Below the pieces are notes generated by a model, which worked only from the letters and a program-made list of their open reading frames with translations, ran no database searches and had not been told where the DNA came from. 12,937 nt of DNA. It comes from Candidatus Nealsoniibacteriota bacterium (GTDB taxonomy: Bacteria; Patescibacteriota; Minisyncoccia; Minisyncoccales; CSSED10-335). This document shows, piece by piece, positions 1 to 7,094 of the stretch (the first letter of the stretch is position 1; every line of letters starts with the position of its first letter). Made by a program: the position numbers and the translations under genes. The DNA is taken from NCBI GenBank assembly GCA_003557585.1, contig PWOE01000007.1:1-12937 (forward strand). Direction: 5' to 3'.

Positions 1-120
1 ACAAACCAGTAACGCCGGTGGAATCTAACCGGCAACCGTCTTAAATTCAAACCGCTAAACATCGTTTAATGCTGGGGAATGTAACTGACCATGGGTGGGG
101 AATGGTAGTGACCCTTGACA
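1..120. mobile_element. Outer end of an IS21-like insertion sequence (partial)
   Basis: Two tandem 18-bp repeats lie at 73-90 and 96-113, identical at 15 of 18 positions (TGGGGAATGTAACTGACC and TGGGGAATGGTAGTGACC). They are followed by CCCTTGACA, which ends at position 120. Seen from outside, the end reads TGTCAAGGGTCACTACCATT. IS21-family elements are known for several repeated transposase-binding sites near each end and for TG...CA termini, and this fits. The transposase genes would lie left of the window; a short frame ending in a stop at 42-44 could be the tail of one, but it is too short to identify. The family call rests only on the architecture of the end. Confidence 0.5.
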
Positions 121-313
121 GCAAAGGAAAAAAATCGATGAATGTCATTCGAGCCGCCGAAATAGATGAGGGAAGTCGGATAACGATTTGTCTTGCTTAT
201 TAGATTGCAGAAATTTTCTCTTCTCAAAATCAATATATCGTTAATATTTGATACTATATCATAAAAGCTCATTAACGAATTTTCCAATAAAGAAGAAGCT
301 TAACTCATCATTT

Positions 314-406
314 ATGAAAATTAATGTCAGTAAAACCAAGGTTGAACTTGAGAAAAAAGCAGCTTTCAGCGCTGCTGACAACATAAAAAAAACAGTTCAG
401 GAATAG
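314..406 (+). pseudogene. Possible N-terminal stub of a NagB-like glucosamine-6-phosphate deaminase/isomerase
   Basis: An ATG opens a 30-codon frame starting MKINVSKTKVELEKKAAF and ending at a TAG. The pattern of a short beta strand, then K-x-E-L-x-K-x-A-A and an amphipathic helix, resembles the start of NagB/6-phosphogluconolactonase-like sugar-phosphate isomerases, which are normally about 240-270 residues. None of the later catalytic motifs follow in any frame, so if the match is right only the first tenth of the gene remains. The identification is by eye on 30 residues and could be chance. The stub lies between an IS end and another gene fragment, which fits a region damaged by insertion and deletion. 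Confidence 0.35.
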
Positions 407-480
407 GGTCATGCCCCAGGAAAACGGAAGACTTAACAATCCTGAAACCGGATATATCGTCGAGTCGTCAGTTACCATGA

Positions 481-612
481 AAGAATGTTCCATTTAATTA
501 TCTCTGGAAGAAACCGGTTGATGCCGAAGTCGACGAATTACATGAAAACATGAAATTGGTTATCGCTTTGCCCATTATCTCAATGGAACCACAAGAAAAA
601 AACGAAGATTAA
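481..612 (+). pseudogene. C-terminal tail of an unidentified protein
   Basis: After a stop at 478-480 the plus strand is open for 43 codons to a TAA at 610-612. The translation starts KNVPFNYLWKKPVDAEVDEL and ends in a charged PQEKNED tail. It looks like the natural end of a protein: a hydrophobic/aromatic stretch, an acidic amphipathic helix, then a polar terminus, followed by an AT-rich spacer before the next gene. There is no suitable start codon and no open frame upstream. I do not recognise the family; the cytoplasmic tail of a transporter is one guess. It may be chance coding. Confidence 0.3.
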
Positions 613-704
613 AATCTGAAATCTGATCTTCATTAATTGATTTTTAAACATTTAAAATGGTAAACTTTTTATAGCTACATGCCACCAATTAAACTCGAAA
701 AATC

Positions 705-1562
705 ATGAAATATCATAGAAACTATCAACTTTTATTATCCCCCATGAAAGGATTGGGTCACACGGCTAGCATGTTTAATCGAAGTATTAAAAAGCTGATA
801 ATTACTCCGGCAGCTGCCATTATGATATTCCTGCTTGCAATCTCTTGCGGAACAAATGATGAACCATCGACTGTCAATTTTCTGACACAGGATGAAATTC
901 GTGACGGCTGGGAACTTGTGTTTGATGGCAAGTCCCTCAATGGTTGGAGGGGATTAAATATGGATCGTGCTCCAGCCAAACATTGGGTTGTTGAAGACGG
1001 TTTATTAAGGAAGGTTCCTCGTGACAGTATTTATGTTAAGCCTGGTGAAGACAGGCCCCCAAGGATAGATCTTTTGTTGGATCGGCCCCTGCATAATTTC
1101 GAATTCGCATTTGAGTGGAAAATAAGTCCGGGTGGGAACAGCGGGATTAAGTACAATGTAACAGAAGAACTCTCGGCTATTGAAAGACCTCAGCTGGCGC
1201 TCGGTTTCGAATATCAAATACTTGACGATGAAGCGTATCCTCAAATAGAGGAATTTCCAAGCTGGGCTACGGCCGGATTATACGATTTGGTTGAACCTGA
1301 AATAGAAACCAGACTTAATCCCGCAGGAGAGTGGAATTCCGGAAGAATCGTCTTCAATGGCAATGTGGGAGAGCATTGGCTGAACGGTGACCTGGTATTG
1401 AGCTTTGTTGTTGGTTCTGAAAAAATGGACTCATTGCTCGCCGCAAGCAAATGGGATGAATTGGACGATTTCGGAAAAAGACATGATGAAGCATATATCA
1501 TATTACAGTACCATACCGGAAGTGTCTGGTTTCGAAATTTGAAGCTGAGAGAATGGCCTTAA
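705..1562 (+). CDS. DUF1080 (3-keto-disaccharide hydrolase-type) lipoprotein
   Basis: The protein belongs to the PF06439 (DUF1080) family, which has a concanavalin-like beta-sandwich fold; some members cleave 3-keto-glycosides produced by Gfo/Idh/MocA dehydrogenases. Read from 705 (285 residues), the marks are WELVFDGKSLNGW at 69-81, GNSGIKY at 144-150, EYQILDD at 169-175, WNSGRIVFNGN at 210-220 with EHWLNG at 223-228, and the family ending YHTGSVWFRNLKL at 269-281. The core is complete. The N-terminus carries a lipoprotein signal with Cys48 in LAISC, so it is probably membrane-anchored in the periplasm or at the outer membrane. The ATG at 771 (MFNRSIKKL) gives a more normal signal length than 705, and ATG 744 is also possible; no convincing Shine-Dalgarno sequence decides. 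It is the only intact plus-strand gene, with IS debris on both sides. The enzymatic role is inferred from the family. Confidence 0.88.
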   Translation: MKYHRNYQLLLSPMKGLGHTASMFNRSIKKLIITPAAAIMIFLLAISCGTNDEPSTVNFLTQDEIRDGWELVFDGKSLNGWRGLNMDRAPAKHWVVEDGLLRKVPRDSIYVKPGEDRPPRIDLLLDRPLHNFEFAFEWKISPGGNSGIKYNVTEELSAIERPQLALGFEYQILDDEAYPQIEEFPSWATAGLYDLVEPEIETRLNPAGEWNSGRIVFNGNVGEHWLNGDLVLSFVVGSEKMDSLLAASKWDELDDFGKRHDEAYIILQYHTGSVWFRNLKLREWP

Positions 1563-1626
1563 CCCAACATGGGAATTGAGTCATAGCTTAACTGATCTAA
1601 AATCGCGTAACTCCCTGATTGTAAGT

Positions 1627-2095
1627 TTACAACAATCCGATCAGAATTCCTTGGTCTGGCTTCAGTTTCACTGTCAACAGACGCAAAATTCCTTCTTGTT
1701 TGGAAGTAGGTTCTGTAATTTCCTCAAAGATTTCTCCGTGAGAACTGATGCGAACCTTATTTTTGCAAATCGTAGCTAAATCCTTCAGAACCGTCTACAT
1801 GCTGTGAACCGGCTGGTTATTTTCGGTCACATGAAGGACCACCAACCAGACGGACTCGGAGACCTGGGCCGGGCACACCACCGAAGTTCGCAGGTTTTGG
1901 CCTGCTGCTTTTACTCGTCCTGGCAGATAATGGGAGTCAGCCGATTCCATCTCGGAAAGACACGATTGTAGGTTTCCACCGTTTTTTCCACCGACATGCA
2001 GCTTACCGTCCGTGAAGTGCGCAACACATACAGCCAGTCAAGTGCCGCCTCGGTATCAATGCTATCCTGTTTCAGCCTGCAAGAGAAGGTTTCTC
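1627..2095 (-). pseudogene. Broken C-terminal part of an IS1634/IS4-type transposase (minus strand)
   Basis: Three minus-strand segments resemble consecutive C-terminal parts of IS1634-type DDE transposases. The first, about 2090-1910, reads LDWLYVLRTS, then MSVEKTVETY, like the family's D-G-x-Y-V-I-R-T-S...Y-K segment. The second, in another frame from about 1950 to 1798, reads VCPAQVSESV, then ENNQPVHSM. A TAG (1795-1797) interrupts it, and the same frame continues TVLKDLATICKNKVRI and EEITEPTSKQEGILRLL to a TAA at 1627-1629. The stretch that should hold the catalytic Glu and the L-K-x-x-x-L-x-x-R-P-I motif is missing, so there is an internal deletion as well as a frameshift and a stop. It cannot be active. 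It is a different lineage from the plus-strand remnant next to it. Identification is from memory of family motifs. Confidence 0.6.
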
Positions 2096-2105
2096 ACGAT
2101 AGTAG

Positions 2106-2842
2106 GTATGGATCGGTGCCACATCAATTTTCCAGGGAAATACCTTTGAAGGCCACACGATGTTGCCGGGGCTCGATGTCTTTAAGCAAAGATACAACCT
2201 TAATGAACTGGTCATTATTGCTGATTCGGCCTTGCTATCGAAGTCAACATTGCCCAGCTGCAGGACAAGGGTTACGAGTTCATTCTGGGAGCACGCAAAG
2301 ATCATTATAACCGCCAAAAAGGACTCCGAAAGCTGGAAAATCGAATCAAATCCGGAAAACTGACCAAAGCCAATATCAATAACCGTGACTACAATAAATA
2401 CCTGATGTTGCAAGGAGATGTATCGTTCAGCATTGATCGGCAGAAATTTGAAGCTGACGGGAAATGGGACGGATTGAAAGGATATCTTACCAATTCCAAG
2501 CTACCCAAAAACCAGGTGATTGAAAACTACGCTCACCTGTGGAGAATAGAACAAGCATTCCGAATTTCCAAGACGGACCTGAAAATCAGACCGGTCTATC
2601 ACAGGCTCCAGTGCAGAATTGAGGCTCATATTTGTATCGCTTTTGTTGCCTAGAAAGTCTATAAAGAGCTGGAAAGACAGCTAAAAGAGAAAAAATCCAG
2701 GTTAAGCCCGGAAAAAGCTGTTGATATCGCCAAAACAATCTATGCGATCAAGGTTGTCACGCCGCTGAATAAAGAAGAAGTTGAGCAAACCATGCTATTG
2801 AATCACGAGCAGAAGGAGCTTGCTGAATTATTTGGCTTTTGA
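2106..2842 (+). pseudogene. Broken IS1634-family transposase, C-terminal half (plus strand)
   Basis: The open frame from 2106 gives FQGNTFEGHTMLPGLDVFKQ, then NELVIIADSALLS, where the Asp of IAD is the expected second catalytic acid. A frameshift near 2237-2241 moves to the next frame, which continues VNIAQLQDKGYEFILGA and KWDGLKGYL, then LWRIEQAFRISK (third acidic residue, Glu), LKIRPVYHRLQCRIEAHICI and FVA. A TAG at 2651-2653 stands where family members have Tyr. After it, KVYKELERQLKEKKS and SPEKAVDIAKTIYAI run on to a TGA at 2840-2842. About the last 245 residues are recognisable; the N-terminal half with the first catalytic Asp is gone. The element is dead. Sequence just after the stop (CTGGGTGTCCCAATGCGG) may be its end, but no matching left end is present. 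Confidence 0.85.
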
Positions 2843-2913
2843 CTGGGTGTCCCAATGCGGAGGCCAGGAATAGAATAATGAGGAAATTGCTTCGGAGCAC
2901 CCGTAACTGAAAG

Positions 2914-2939
2914 AATTATCCGATTTAATTCGGATAATT
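2914..2939. terminator. Perfect 10-bp hairpin overlapping the 3' end of the PHP gene
   Basis: AATTATCCGA (2914-2923) and its exact complement TCGGATAATT (2930-2939) flank a 6-nt loop. The TAA stop of the minus-strand PHP gene (2925-2927) lies in the loop, so the last codons of the gene form one arm. There is no long T run on either strand, so intrinsic termination is only possible; it could also protect the transcript end or be an IS-end scar. Confidence 0.4.
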
Positions 2940-4022
2940 TGGAAGTTCAATGAAAAACCAGGGTTGTGTATGCGCCCGACCTGATAGAGAAGTGATCCTG
3001 GCGTATACCCATCCGCCGTTCAGCTTGTCGAAATGTTCTTCAATAGCTAACGTTTCACCAGTGGCAAGCGTTTTTCCTCCTGTATATATCCATTCAATAA
3101 TATCTGCATCCTCTGAGTGAATTATGATTTCGTTGCGGAATTCGTCGACCGTGATCGACTGAATTTCCGGAGGAAAGTTTCTTTTTTCTCCACTGTTATC
3201 ATCGTCAGGAGACTGGGTGATGTAAAAAGCACCTTTGCTGATGGCCTGAACCACCTGTTCAATGGAATGTTCTTCGAGAATAAAATAGTTTCGGTTGACA
3301 TCTCGTGCCAGGTCAAAGCTGTCACGATTAAAGGAATAATCGTCGCTTGCCATTTGCCACCAGTTTTTGACTCCGGAATCCAGAATCGCGTGATATACCT
3401 CCACATATCGATGGACCCGGTTGAAGTGAAAAACATCCATGCCGACCAACAGCTCATTGGCATTTTTCCATTGTTGTACGGTCTCTACATCACCGGTGTA
3501 ATGGGTCAGATATACAACCGATTTATCACCAACTTCCGGGTTAGCTATAATACCTGCCTGCATGGTCTCTTCGGTTTCATTACCACAATCAGGTTTGTAC
3601 AAAGTATTAATGCCTACATGGTGTTGCAAGCCACCACCATCATATTCACCACCCGGGATGGCTACCATCCCTTCGGAATGCCAGGCATTCAGCCTTTCAC
3701 CGGTATGCATTTCACCGGATTCACGATGAAACCAAGGCCAGTAACCATGCACTTGATCATGGTCTGTACGACACCAGGCATCTCCAATTACAGCCCCGCG
3801 GTGACCAGTTTCTTAGTAGCGTTTGTCTGGTATCCCCTCTTCATGCCGTCTGATATGAACATGAAAGGCGTAATAACCCTGTTCGTTCGACCAGTCTACT
3901 GTCTCATAAGGATTGTAAGAGATGAGTGGTAATCCGGCAGGAATGGTCTCATTGTTATCCGAAGTGCAACTGAGCAATTTGACAAATATTCCAATCAAAA
4001 TCAGAAAGTTTCCGGTTTTCAT
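2925..4022 (-). pseudogene. PHP-domain lipoprotein (metal-dependent phosphoesterase-like), interrupted by one in-frame TAA
   Basis: Two open stretches, 4022-3816 and 3812-2925, are in the same frame and separated only by a TAA at 3813-3815. Together they read as one lipoprotein of about 365 residues. The N-terminus MKTGNFLILIGIFVKLLSC has a good lipobox (LLSC); an ATG 21 bp upstream at 4043 gives a longer, less likely signal. PHP marks in order are FHVH (HxH metal motif), then after the stop CRTDHDQV, VAIPGGEY (Glu), HHVGIN, YLTHYTG, and MASDDYS near the end of the metal site. The family hydrolyses phosphoesters or binds metals; many exported members lie in glycan-degradation loci, substrate unknown. 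Oddities: the nonsense codon, and DDYS where a DDxH-type motif would be usual. A downstream restart (GTG at 3752) would lack the HxH motif and the signal. The loss of function is inferred and sequencing error is possible. Confidence 0.75.
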
Positions 4023-4084
4023 ATGGCTGCAAACTACTTCCATTATTTTGATCCTTTGTAATGATTTTTAACTGAATAAGTTGT

Positions 4085-4154
4085 CCTAGTTCCATAATGT
4101 CGATTCTTTGCTCTGCCATAATTTTTTAGGGCAAGACTAGGCATCATTATGGAA
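4085..4154. repeat. Intergenic inverted-repeat cluster between the phosphatase and PHP genes
   Basis: TTCCATAATG (4090-4099) is exactly complementary to CATTATGGAA (4145-4154), and CCTAGT (4085-4090) to ACTAGG (4136-4141). The two pairs are not nested in the order that would extend one stem, so either they form alternative hairpins or this is a rearranged small repeat. No T run follows on the minus strand. It lies between the stop of the phosphatase-like gene and the start of the PHP gene. Confidence 0.4.
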
Positions 4155-4204
4155 AGTGGCACAATGACCTCTGAAATAGCCAGATAGCATTTGTAGCGGA
4201 AGCC

Positions 4205-6490
4205 TCAGTTTATCACTGTCATTTTTTTTGTCTGGATAAACGCATTTTGAATAGATCCATCCATTGGAAAAGCCTCCATTCTGTATAAATACAATCCGGA
4301 GGAAACGTTTGCGGCGTTGTATCGGATATTGTGATGTCCAGTATGAATTTCATCTTCAAACAATACGGCAACCATGCGGCCAATCGAGTCAAAAAGTGTA
4401 ATACGGACAAAGGACTCTACCGGTAAACTGAAACGAATATTTGTAGAAGGATTAAATGGATTCGGATAATTTTGATCTAGCATAAACTCCGATGGGATAT
4501 CGCCCCCTGATTCCACCGATGTTACCTGTTCTGTAAAGAACAGAGGCACATTCGACCAGGGGCCTGTGGATATTTCATTGAATCCGCGAACTCTCCAGCG
4601 ATAACTTTGGTCGCCTTCCAGTTCGGATGGATAAATGAAACCGGTTTCCGAAAGTGTGGTATCCATCAGAATATCCGATGGAGTAGCGAAGTTTGACCTG
4701 GTGAGCATAAATTGATATTCTGTGGCATAGCGCAGCTTTTCCCATGTGAATTCAGGCCGGCGTGAAACTGTAGCAAGACTTGACGGTGAGATCAAATCAG
4801 GTTGGTAAATGGATTTCGGGCCTATTTTTACAACCGGATTCACCGGCGAGGGAGTGAAGTCACGATCATCCAGACGCAGGTTGAGCATAAGCTTAAACGG
4901 TGGTTTGAAATCTACGTCTGTGCGTTCAAGATTTTCCGGTGCAGTCACTTCCAGTGAAATGGTTTCATCAGTAACTTCTATTGTTTGACCGTCGACACGC
5001 CACCCTTCCGGGTGTTGTTGCTCGTAAACGACCAACTCACTACCGATTGGAAAACGCCCGACATCCAGTATTACCTCGAAGGTTTTGTCCGCTTCCGGAA
5101 TAGCGGTGAACTCCGCGGCCAAATCCTCGCGAACATCTCGTTCTGAATAATCACCTGAATAAATATGGGCAATTTCCAGCGCCAAATCCACATCAACGGC
5201 CTGGTCCATAACCTCGTCCTGATACATCCCGTCTTCGCCCTTGATCAATTCCATTCGGTCGATTACGGTACCATCTGCTTTTTTAGCTTCCATAACCAGA
5301 TGATTGCCGTCAATGGAAAAATGAGCGTAATTCAAATTGAGATTACTAATACCTCCAGATGCTATAATCGGGCTCGGCCGTTCGGCGAGGGTATTGAATC
5401 CGCCCGAATTGACAGATACATAATTCACAGGCTTAACACCATTGGGGGCCAAAGGTAATATTCGTTCATAAATATGATTGTGTCCAGAGAGAACCACATC
5501 TACACCATATTCCTCAAATGCTAGTGCAAAATCACGAAAAATTCCCCCGAGAAGCCGGGGGAACCCCCCAACTGTCATCTGCATTTCGTGAATAGCAACA
5601 ATCTTCCATTCGGCTATACTTTCTGCCAGTTTCTGCTTTAACCATTTCAGTTGGAGGTCCTTATCGTATACATGATCAAGTACAAAAAACTGTGTATTTC
5701 CGTAAGTGAAAGTATACCAGGTTCCGGCATTGTCCTCATCTGCCGGGTCACCATCCGGGTCATTGAATGCAAACAAAGCCCTGAAATTACGTGCTTTGTT
5801 AACATCATGTCCCCCAACTACCGGCCAGTGTACTGTCTTTTCAAGATAGGGTCTTCCCACCCGGAAGTAAGCAGGCCAACTGGACCAATGGCTTCCAGAC
5901 TGCCCCTTGTAATCACCTGCGTGAATCATGAAGTCAGGTTCCTCTTTGCCAACGGCCTCTGCTATCGGGCGATAGTAACTGCCACCCTGCCTGTTAGCAT
6001 GAGCATCTGCTGCGCCAACAAAGGTAAATTTTTGTCCTACACCTGGTTCAGGGGCAGTTATAAAAGATCCGGTACTGGTTGTTTGACCGTCACCGCATGA
6101 AACCAAGTAGACATAATTGGTGTACGGTTGCAGTTTTTCTATTTTCACTAGCTGGCGTTGAATATCCAGATCGTGGTACAGGTTCGGATTATTCAGATCC
6201 ACTTGATGAAACCCGGGCATTGTAACTTCTGCATCAATGCGTTGTTCCTGGCCGCCATATTCGTCCTGGACAAGTACTTCACCACTTGGTGTTCCTTCAG
6301 GAGTAACCCAAACAATCATTGCACTTGTATGGTCGACATGGATAACGTATGGTGGGACTACATAGCACTCATTTTGAGCTGCATGGGCCGAAGAGTTGAA
6401 GAATGAAAAAGCAGTCACCACCACAAAAATGATCTTGCAATGAGAGATGTAAGTATTATATTTTTCTATGCCTAATTTATTGAAAGCCAT
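4205..6490 (-). CDS. Secreted purple-acid-phosphatase-like protein with FN3 and T9SS sorting domain
   Basis: This is a 761-residue protein, predicted to be exported and attached by the type IX system. A signal peptide covers about 17-38 (hydrophobic core, then SSAHAA). An FN3-like domain typical of purple acid phosphatases lies at about 45-146. A calcineurin-like metallophosphoesterase domain follows (about 155-400): DAH at 162-164, GDYKG at 192-196, GGHD at 226-229, VAIH at 298-301 and GHNH-YER at 336-343. An unassigned beta-rich region (about 440-560) precedes an FN3 module (about 565-655) with ATEYQF and SYRWRVRG. The C-terminal sorting domain has QNYPNPFNPST at 673-683 and SSGLYLYRM near the end. 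The usual GNH(D/E) motif reads GGHD, losing the bridging-site Asn, and the first motif is also divergent, so metal binding or activity may be altered. AAGAAG directly precedes the ATG. It stands apart from the upstream genes beyond a terminator. The substrate is unknown. Confidence 0.88.
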   Translation of the reverse strand: MAFNKLGIEKYNTYISHCKIIFVVVTAFSFFNSSAHAAQNECYVVPPYVIHVDHTSAMIVWVTPEGTPSGEVLVQDEYGGQEQRIDAEVTMPGFHQVDLNNPNLYHDLDIQRQLVKIEKLQPYTNYVYLVSCGDGQTTSTGSFITAPEPGVGQKFTFVGAADAHANRQGGSYYRPIAEAVGKEEPDFMIHAGDYKGQSGSHWSSWPAYFRVGRPYLEKTVHWPVVGGHDVNKARNFRALFAFNDPDGDPADEDNAGTWYTFTYGNTQFFVLDHVYDKDLQLKWLKQKLAESIAEWKIVAIHEMQMTVGGFPRLLGGIFRDFALAFEEYGVDVVLSGHNHIYERILPLAPNGVKPVNYVSVNSGGFNTLAERPSPIIASGGISNLNLNYAHFSIDGNHLVMEAKKADGTVIDRMELIKGEDGMYQDEVMDQAVDVDLALEIAHIYSGDYSERDVREDLAAEFTAIPEADKTFEVILDVGRFPIGSELVVYEQQHPEGWRVDGQTIEVTDETISLEVTAPENLERTDVDFKPPFKLMLNLRLDDRDFTPSPVNPVVKIGPKSIYQPDLISPSSLATVSRRPEFTWEKLRYATEYQFMLTRSNFATPSDILMDTTLSETGFIYPSELEGDQSYRWRVRGFNEISTGPWSNVPLFFTEQVTSVESGGDIPSEFMLDQNYPNPFNPSTNIRFSLPVESFVRITLFDSIGRMVAVLFEDEIHTGHHNIRYNAANVSSGLYLYRMEAFPMDGSIQNAFIQTKKMTVIN

Positions 6491-6599
6491 CTTCTTGTGG
6501 TTTTGTTAATGTGTTTCTGAAATTTTTTACAAAAGGGCTGGTTTGGCAAGTCCGATAGAGTTGACCATAGATCAGTTATCCGGAGTGATTTGTCACTAT

Positions 6600-6626
6600 T
6601 TAGTCGACCCTGAAAAACTCAGGATT
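6600..6626 (+). repeat. Left copy of a 27-bp inverted repeat
   Basis: Starts TTAGTCGACCCTGAAAAACT and ends CAGGATT. Its reverse complement recurs at 8743-8769 with a single mismatch. It contains the palindrome GTCGAC and a short potential hairpin, CCTGA/TCAGG with a 5-nt loop. Confidence 0.8.
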
Positions 6627-6698
6627 TTCAATTTTTGTTTAAGCTACTATGTAGCACACGGGTTCATCCCAAATATGTATCCCTCGAAATATGGAGAC

Positions 6699-6728
6699 AA
6701 AAAAATCACGCCTGATCTGTTTCAGGCG
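6699..6728 (-). terminator. Rho-independent terminator for minus-strand transcription
   Basis: On the minus strand CGCCTGA (6728-6722), a 6-nt loop and TCAGGCG (6715-6709) form a perfect 7-bp GC-rich stem, with a flanking GC-to-GT wobble. Three bases later comes a run of seven T (6705-6699). This would end transcripts coming from the DUF1961 gene and the genes before it, and it separates them from the phosphatase-like gene. Confidence 0.75.
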
Positions 6729-6734
6729 CTTTCT

Positions 6735-6947
6735 CAGTTTGTACATGCGTTGTAACAGGTCAACCATCAGCCGAACAGACTTGGTCGGCTGGGTGGCACA
6801 GGAATAAAGAAGGGAAAAATGAGCCTGGATCTTTTCCCAGTGAAGCTGGCCGGTGAGCAATGTCAGCTCATGCCGGGGGTTGATGATATCCAAAAGCAAT
6901 GGGTGAATGCAATCACGTTGACTCTGGTCTGGTCTTTTACCGGTCAT
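6735..6947 (-). pseudogene. N-terminal stub of an IS5-family transposase
   Basis: About 70 residues starting at ATG 6947 read MTGKRPDQSQRDCIHPLLLD, then INPRHELTLLTGQLHWEKIQ, then SVRLMVDLL and MYKL. This matches the start of a group of IS5-type transposases (pattern PLL-x-x-x-INPxHEL-x-x-LA-x-x-x-DW...RLMVGLLLLKxMYxLSD). Similarity stops at about 6735, just before the terminator, and none of the catalytic DDE domain is present. The deletion end may therefore be at or near the hairpin. No terminal inverted repeats were found around it. Confidence 0.65.
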
Positions 6948-7094
6948 TATTACAAGATTTATAATAAAAATACGGTTTTACTTTTAAAAAACAAGTGTGA
7001 TTATTTCTTATGTTATTGTATGACAACTGGTTATGGTCTTTTTCAGGAATGACTATTTGTTATGCAGCAAAAAAATAGAAAAGTAAGTCTATGA

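Larger units (their letters stand above)
6491..7094. other. 604-bp non-coding stretch holding a repeat copy, a terminator and an IS5-type stub
   Basis: There is no intact gene between the phosphatase-like gene and the DUF1961 gene. From left to right it holds the leader of the phosphatase-like gene, one copy of the 27-bp inverted repeat (6600-6626), an AT-rich spacer, a minus-strand terminator (6699-6728), the IS5-type transposase stub (6735-6947) and about 150 bp of AT-rich sequence where I see nothing specific. Confidence 0.7.

Noticed and set aside
66..493. Two minus-strand frames of 73 and 61 codons
   Set aside because: One runs through the IS end repeats, the other lies opposite the NagB-like stub; neither looks like a protein.
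1996..2310. A 104-codon plus-strand frame across the junction of the IS remnants
   Set aside because: The transposase-like residues are in other frames and on both strands; this frame is a by-product.
3117..3932. A 271-codon open frame on the plus strand
   Set aside because: It lies opposite the PHP gene, has no recognisable domain, and the minus-strand translation has clear family motifs.
5651..6100. A 149-codon plus-strand frame opposite the phosphatase-like gene
   Set aside because: It is antisense to clear metallophosphoesterase motifs, with no start signal or domain of its own.
6543..6755. A 70-codon plus-strand frame between the IS5 stub and the phosphatase-like gene
   Set aside because: It overlaps the 27-bp repeat, the terminator and the IS5 stub, and the peptide resembles nothing I know.
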